NCBI RefSeq assembly: GCF_000186345.1
Contig: NC_014962.1
Coordinates: forward strand, 3,500,450 to 3,564,449
DNA from: Isosphaera pallida ATCC 43644
GTDB lineage: Bacteria > Planctomycetota > Planctomycetia > Isosphaerales > Isosphaeraceae
Direction: 5' to 3'
DNA: 64,000 bases
Shown: piece by piece, positions 61,564 to 64,000 of the stretch
Numbering within the stretch: the stretch's first letter is position 1
Layout of the letters: each line of letters starts with the position of its first letter
The notes under the pieces: model-generated
What the model saw: the letters and a program-made list of their open reading frames with translations, nothing else
Told to the model about the DNA's origin: nothing
Databases searched by the model: none
Made by a program: the position numbers and the translations under genes

Positions 61564-62931
61564 TCAGGGTCGAGTGACCCGGTCTGAAAAGACGAACGCG
61601 CCCAAATCGGCAGGCGAGTTGGGTGAACGTGGGCGGTGGAGCAGGTCGAGTTCGGGAGGCGCGGAAGGCGGGGGGGTTGGGACGCGCTGACCCGCAGCGC
61701 GGGCTGGGGAGGCCGAGGTCAGACCAAAACGGCTTTCCAGGTCGTGGAGGCTCGTCAGTGAGGCGGACGCCACATCAAGAAAGAGCGACTGGTGGCGCGT
61801 GGTGGTACGATCGTGTCGGGTGGGGTTGGGGAAGCGGGGATCGGCGAGGACGCAGTGGGTCGTGGGAGAGGGTAGCACGAGCGATCGGGGGTCGTCAGAC
61901 CAAAGCAGGTTGTGGTCGAATTCGTAATGGTCTGGCTGGATTCGGCCCGCGTCGAACGGGCCTTTGAGCCAGGAACGTTGGTCGGGTCGAATGGTTCGGC
62001 ACCAAAGGATGTTGTGTCGCACCACGCTGCCGCGAATTGAGTCGGGCCGGTGACGTTCGATGAGTTGGAGTTCGGGAGCCTGCCATTTTTGGCGGTCGTC
62101 CCAACCATTGCGGTAGCAGGTGTTGTAGAGGATCGTCGCTACGCCGTCCATCACCCGGATGCCCGCGCCGCCGTTGTCGAACACCAGATTCGATTCGATT
62201 CGCGCCGTGCCGCCGCCTCCAACGTCGAACATGATGCCGTTGCCGTCGGTGCGGTGCGACGAGGCGTCCACATTGTTGAAGCAGACGTTGCGGCGAATCA
62301 CGTGGTGCGAACGTCCACCTCCCTCACCCTTGTTGTTCAAATGAATCCCGCTCGCCCAGCCGTCCCCCCAACCGTTTTCGTAGCAGATGTTGTCCTCGAC
62401 GGTCAGGTGGGCGTCGTAGTCGGCGTGGGGATACGACGCATAGTTGAGACTTATGCCCGCTGCTCCGTTGGCGTGACAAATCATGCGCCGGATCGTCACA
62501 TAACCGACATGCCGCGCGTCGATCCCCGCGCTGCGAAAGTGACACAGTTCCAAACCTTCGATGACCCATCCATCGTTTTCACGAAGCGCTAGGAACGACC
62601 AAAACCGACGCTTTCCGTCCACAACAACCTTGTGGCCCGCGCGGGCGCGGACGGTGATGGGCAGGTCGGGACGTCCGTTGACCTTGGGAGTGAAATCACC
62701 CTCGTGATAGGTCCCGGCGTGAATTTCCAGAACGTCGCCCGGGGCCGTCAGCGCCTTTAGGCCGCGGGTGAGAGTTCGAAACGGAGAGGACTCGTCGCCG
62801 TTGTTGTGGTCATCGCCGCGGGGCGAGACGTGAACAACTCGGGAGGGGGGCGGTTCAATCGAGGCGGAAGTTGCTTCCATACCGAGAAGGAATGTTGCCA
62901 AGGTGGTTGGAAGCAGCTTCGCCGGGTTCAT
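61564..62931 (-). CDS. Secreted right-handed parallel beta-helix protein (polysaccharide lyase-like)
   Basis: 455 residues. A signal peptide (NPAKLLPTTLATFLLGMEAT region) precedes HVSPRGDDHNNGDESSPFRT LTRG, the classic start of pectate-lyase-like beta-helices (DUF1565/PL9-like). Helical coils follow: HVGYVTIRRMICHANGAAGI, VEDNICYENGWGDGWASGIH, VIRRNVCFNNVDASSHRTDG, IESNLVFDNGGAGIRVMDGV. It probably binds or cleaves polysaccharide outside the cytoplasm or in the planctomycete periplasm. The C-terminal 60 residues are proline-rich. Lies beyond the tRNA, so it is chromosomal. Confidence 0.85.
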   Translation of the reverse strand: MNPAKLLPTTLATFLLGMEATSASIEPPPSRVVHVSPRGDDHNNGDESSPFRTLTRGLKALTAPGDVLEIHAGTYHEGDFTPKVNGRPDLPITVRARAGHKVVVDGKRRFWSFLALRENDGWVIEGLELCHFRSAGIDARHVGYVTIRRMICHANGAAGISLNYASYPHADYDAHLTVEDNICYENGWGDGWASGIHLNNKGEGGGRSHHVIRRNVCFNNVDASSHRTDGNGIMFDVGGGGTARIESNLVFDNGGAGIRVMDGVATILYNTCYRNGWDDRQKWQAPELQLIERHRPDSIRGSVVRHNILWCRTIRPDQRSWLKGPFDAGRIQPDHYEFDHNLLWSDDPRSLVLPSPTTHCVLADPRFPNPTRHDRTTTRHQSLFLDVASASLTSLHDLESRFGLTSASPARAAGQRVPTPPPSAPPELDLLHRPRSPNSPADLGAFVFSDRVTRP

Positions 62932-63002
62932 CTCGCAACCTCACCTTCTTCGCCGCCCTATCTAGCTGATCAGATGTTCGCTGGTGAGAGACCAGCCGAA
63001 CT

Positions 63003-63023
63003 CACACGCCTGGAAGGCGTGTG
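63003..63023. other. Stem-loop between the RHH-like gene and the beta-helix gene
   Basis: CACACGCC (63003-63010) and GGCGTGTG (63016-63023) form an 8-bp stem with a 5-nt loop, without a U-tract on either side. Could be a weak terminator of the minus-strand gene at 63111 or an operator. Nothing else is recognised in 62932-63110. Confidence 0.35.
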
Positions 63024-63110
63024 AAACGTTCTCGACATCAAAGAAGAGTAGGAAAGGGTGGGCAACAAACTTCCACAATCAGCAATTCTTCTGTTTAGGT
63101 CAAGTGAAAT

Positions 63111-63344
63111 TCAATCGGTTGGGGTAGACGAGGGGTTTGGGGATTTGAGTTTGACACGCGAGGGGGAAGTGGTGTCGTTGGGTGGGTGGTTGGTCGAATC
63201 ATCGTGAGACTGCTGAACCGCCTGTTCAAGAATTCCCACGATCAGAGCGTTGAGCGAGGCTTTCTGCTCACGGGCGCGCGAAGCCAGGCGTTCGTGGAGC
63301 GCGGGGGGCATGCGGATTTGAAAGTGAACGACGGTTTCAGGCAT
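63111..63344 (-). CDS. Small Arc/HicB-like ribbon-helix-helix protein
   Basis: 77 residues from the ATG at 63344, GAGGAG about 9 nt upstream. VVHFQIRMPPALHERLASRA followed by EQKASLNALIVGILEQAVQ is the beta strand plus two helices of an Arc-type DNA-binding fold. The tail is Ser/Thr/Pro-rich. No partner toxin is adjacent in the window. An upstream extension to 63437 was rejected. Confidence 0.78.
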   Translation of the reverse strand: MPETVVHFQIRMPPALHERLASRAREQKASLNALIVGILEQAVQQSHDDSTNHPPNDTTSPSRVKLKSPNPSSTPTD

Positions 63345-63862
63345 CGGATCACGCTCCTCGACGCCTCGATTATGGTGGTCAAAGTGTTTCGCGGAAATCA
63401 CCCCGCCTGAAGACCACGTGTGGCGTCTTTTTCTCACTCGATCTTACACCAAAATCGTCTGGATTCGCCAGAGGGTCGTGGCGAGATGCTCGATTGACGC
63501 CACGCCTCAATTCAGCCAGCAATCGAACCATCCATGCCATCCTCTTCCAATCAAGTGAAGCCGGTCGGAATCGTTTGCGATGAGGCGGCGGGGGCGCAAG
63601 TCGAGATCGAACCCCTCCCACAATGGTTGTGAAACCACGGAGTCGGGATGCTTGAAGCTACGGGTCGGGGCGAGCCTGTTTTCAGGGTAGTTCCCCTGTC
63701 CTTGAGGACTCAACAAGAGAGAGCCGGTTCGGCGTCGAAAGAAAAACAAAAAATTTCTTCGACAGCCCCTTGCTTCAAGCGCTTGGGTGACTAGAACGAA
63801 GGCGTGGGGTTGACGGACTGGAACCGAACCCTTGAGATTCAACCGGAGTCGACTTTGCGGGA
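63345..63862. other. Intergenic region without a recognised gene
   Basis: Short open frames exist on both strands, but none has a ribosome-binding site and protein-like composition together. An imperfect A/T-rich inverted repeat around 63734-63765 (GTCGAA with TTCGAC) is the only structure seen. Confidence 0.4.
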
Positions 63863-63863
63863 C

Positions 63864-63966
63864 GTTCACGCAAGTTGGGCGGAAGGCGTGAACAACTCAC
63901 CTCGGGGGTGGGATCCCGCAAGTCGTAACAGGGTCGCAGTCGGTTCTCTCGAATCGGCTGCGACCC
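63864..63966 (+). terminator. Two consecutive hairpins, the second a strong terminator
   Basis: Hairpin 1: GTTCACGC (63864-63871) with GCGTGAAC (63886-63893). Hairpin 2: 63931-63946 with 63951-63966, 16 pairs including two G-T wobbles, loop TCTC, followed by TTGTTGTTT, a good rho-independent terminator in the plus direction. No plus-strand gene ends just before it, so it may end a small RNA starting in the preceding 200 nt. Confidence 0.5.
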
Positions 63967-64000
63967 TTGTTGTTTGAGGGGGCTTGAACCTAGGCGCGAT

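Noticed and set aside
63507-63869. 120-codon minus-strand open frame
   Set aside because: No ribosome-binding site, Arg/Leu-rich composition without recognisable domain; likely chance.

Overview
The window is GC-rich DNA that looks like a planctomycete chromosome, probably from the Isosphaeraceae/Gemmataceae side. The giant RHS protein carries the N-terminal LEPLEPREMPA-type motif typical of planctomycete secreted proteins. The tig-clpP order, the B12 salvage genes and the recombinase/DUF2924 modules also fit. The genus is an inference; no rRNA gene is present to confirm it.

Layout. 1-9.8 kb is ordinary chromosome on the minus strand: clpP (cut by the window edge), tig, glgX, then a compact six-gene cobalamin salvage operon (DUF6580 transporter-like, BtuF-like, DUF71/COG2102, cobT, cobS, cobC). 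10.2-18.1 kb is a mobile-element graveyard. It holds a lone CARF-domain (type III CRISPR-like) gene, a relic of a phage portal gene, a stop-interrupted Tat-exported protein, a DUF433/DUF5615 toxin-antitoxin pair beside a serine recombinase, a 2.5-kb recombinase element bounded by direct repeats, and a DUF1415 relic. 18.1-27.1 kb is a polymorphic-toxin locus: a roughly 2,490-residue FG-GAP/RHS/Hint protein with four small genes downstream, expressed from a promoter whose spacer contains an 11-G tract.

27.2-58.7 kb is a siphovirus-like prophage. Its head and tail genes form one long minus-strand operon (42.0 to 27.2 kb) ending in a Ser/Gly-repeat fibre, a glycosyltransferase and an FkbM methyltransferase. 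Its DNA-metabolism genes and terminase run on the plus strand (43.5 to 55.9 kb), followed by a DUF2924/serine-recombinase/HTH integration module. Between the two arms lies a gene for an ECF-like sigma factor. It is flanked by two inverted copies of a 41-bp sequence (one mismatch) placed 23-24 nt before the first start codon of each divergent operon. I read these as twin promoters for the phage sigma factor, and this is the most interesting feature of the window. A cluster of GCGAA/TTCGC palindromes lies beside it, and a hairpin- and iteron-rich origin candidate follows the primase gene.

58.7-61.1 kb is a cargo pair of two unrecognised overlapping genes under a sigma-70-like promoter overlapped by a perfect palindrome. 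The chromosome resumes at tRNA-Asn (61.4 kb), a secreted beta-helix protein, a small ribbon-helix-helix-like protein and a terminal terminator. No lysis genes, CRISPR array or cas operon were seen.
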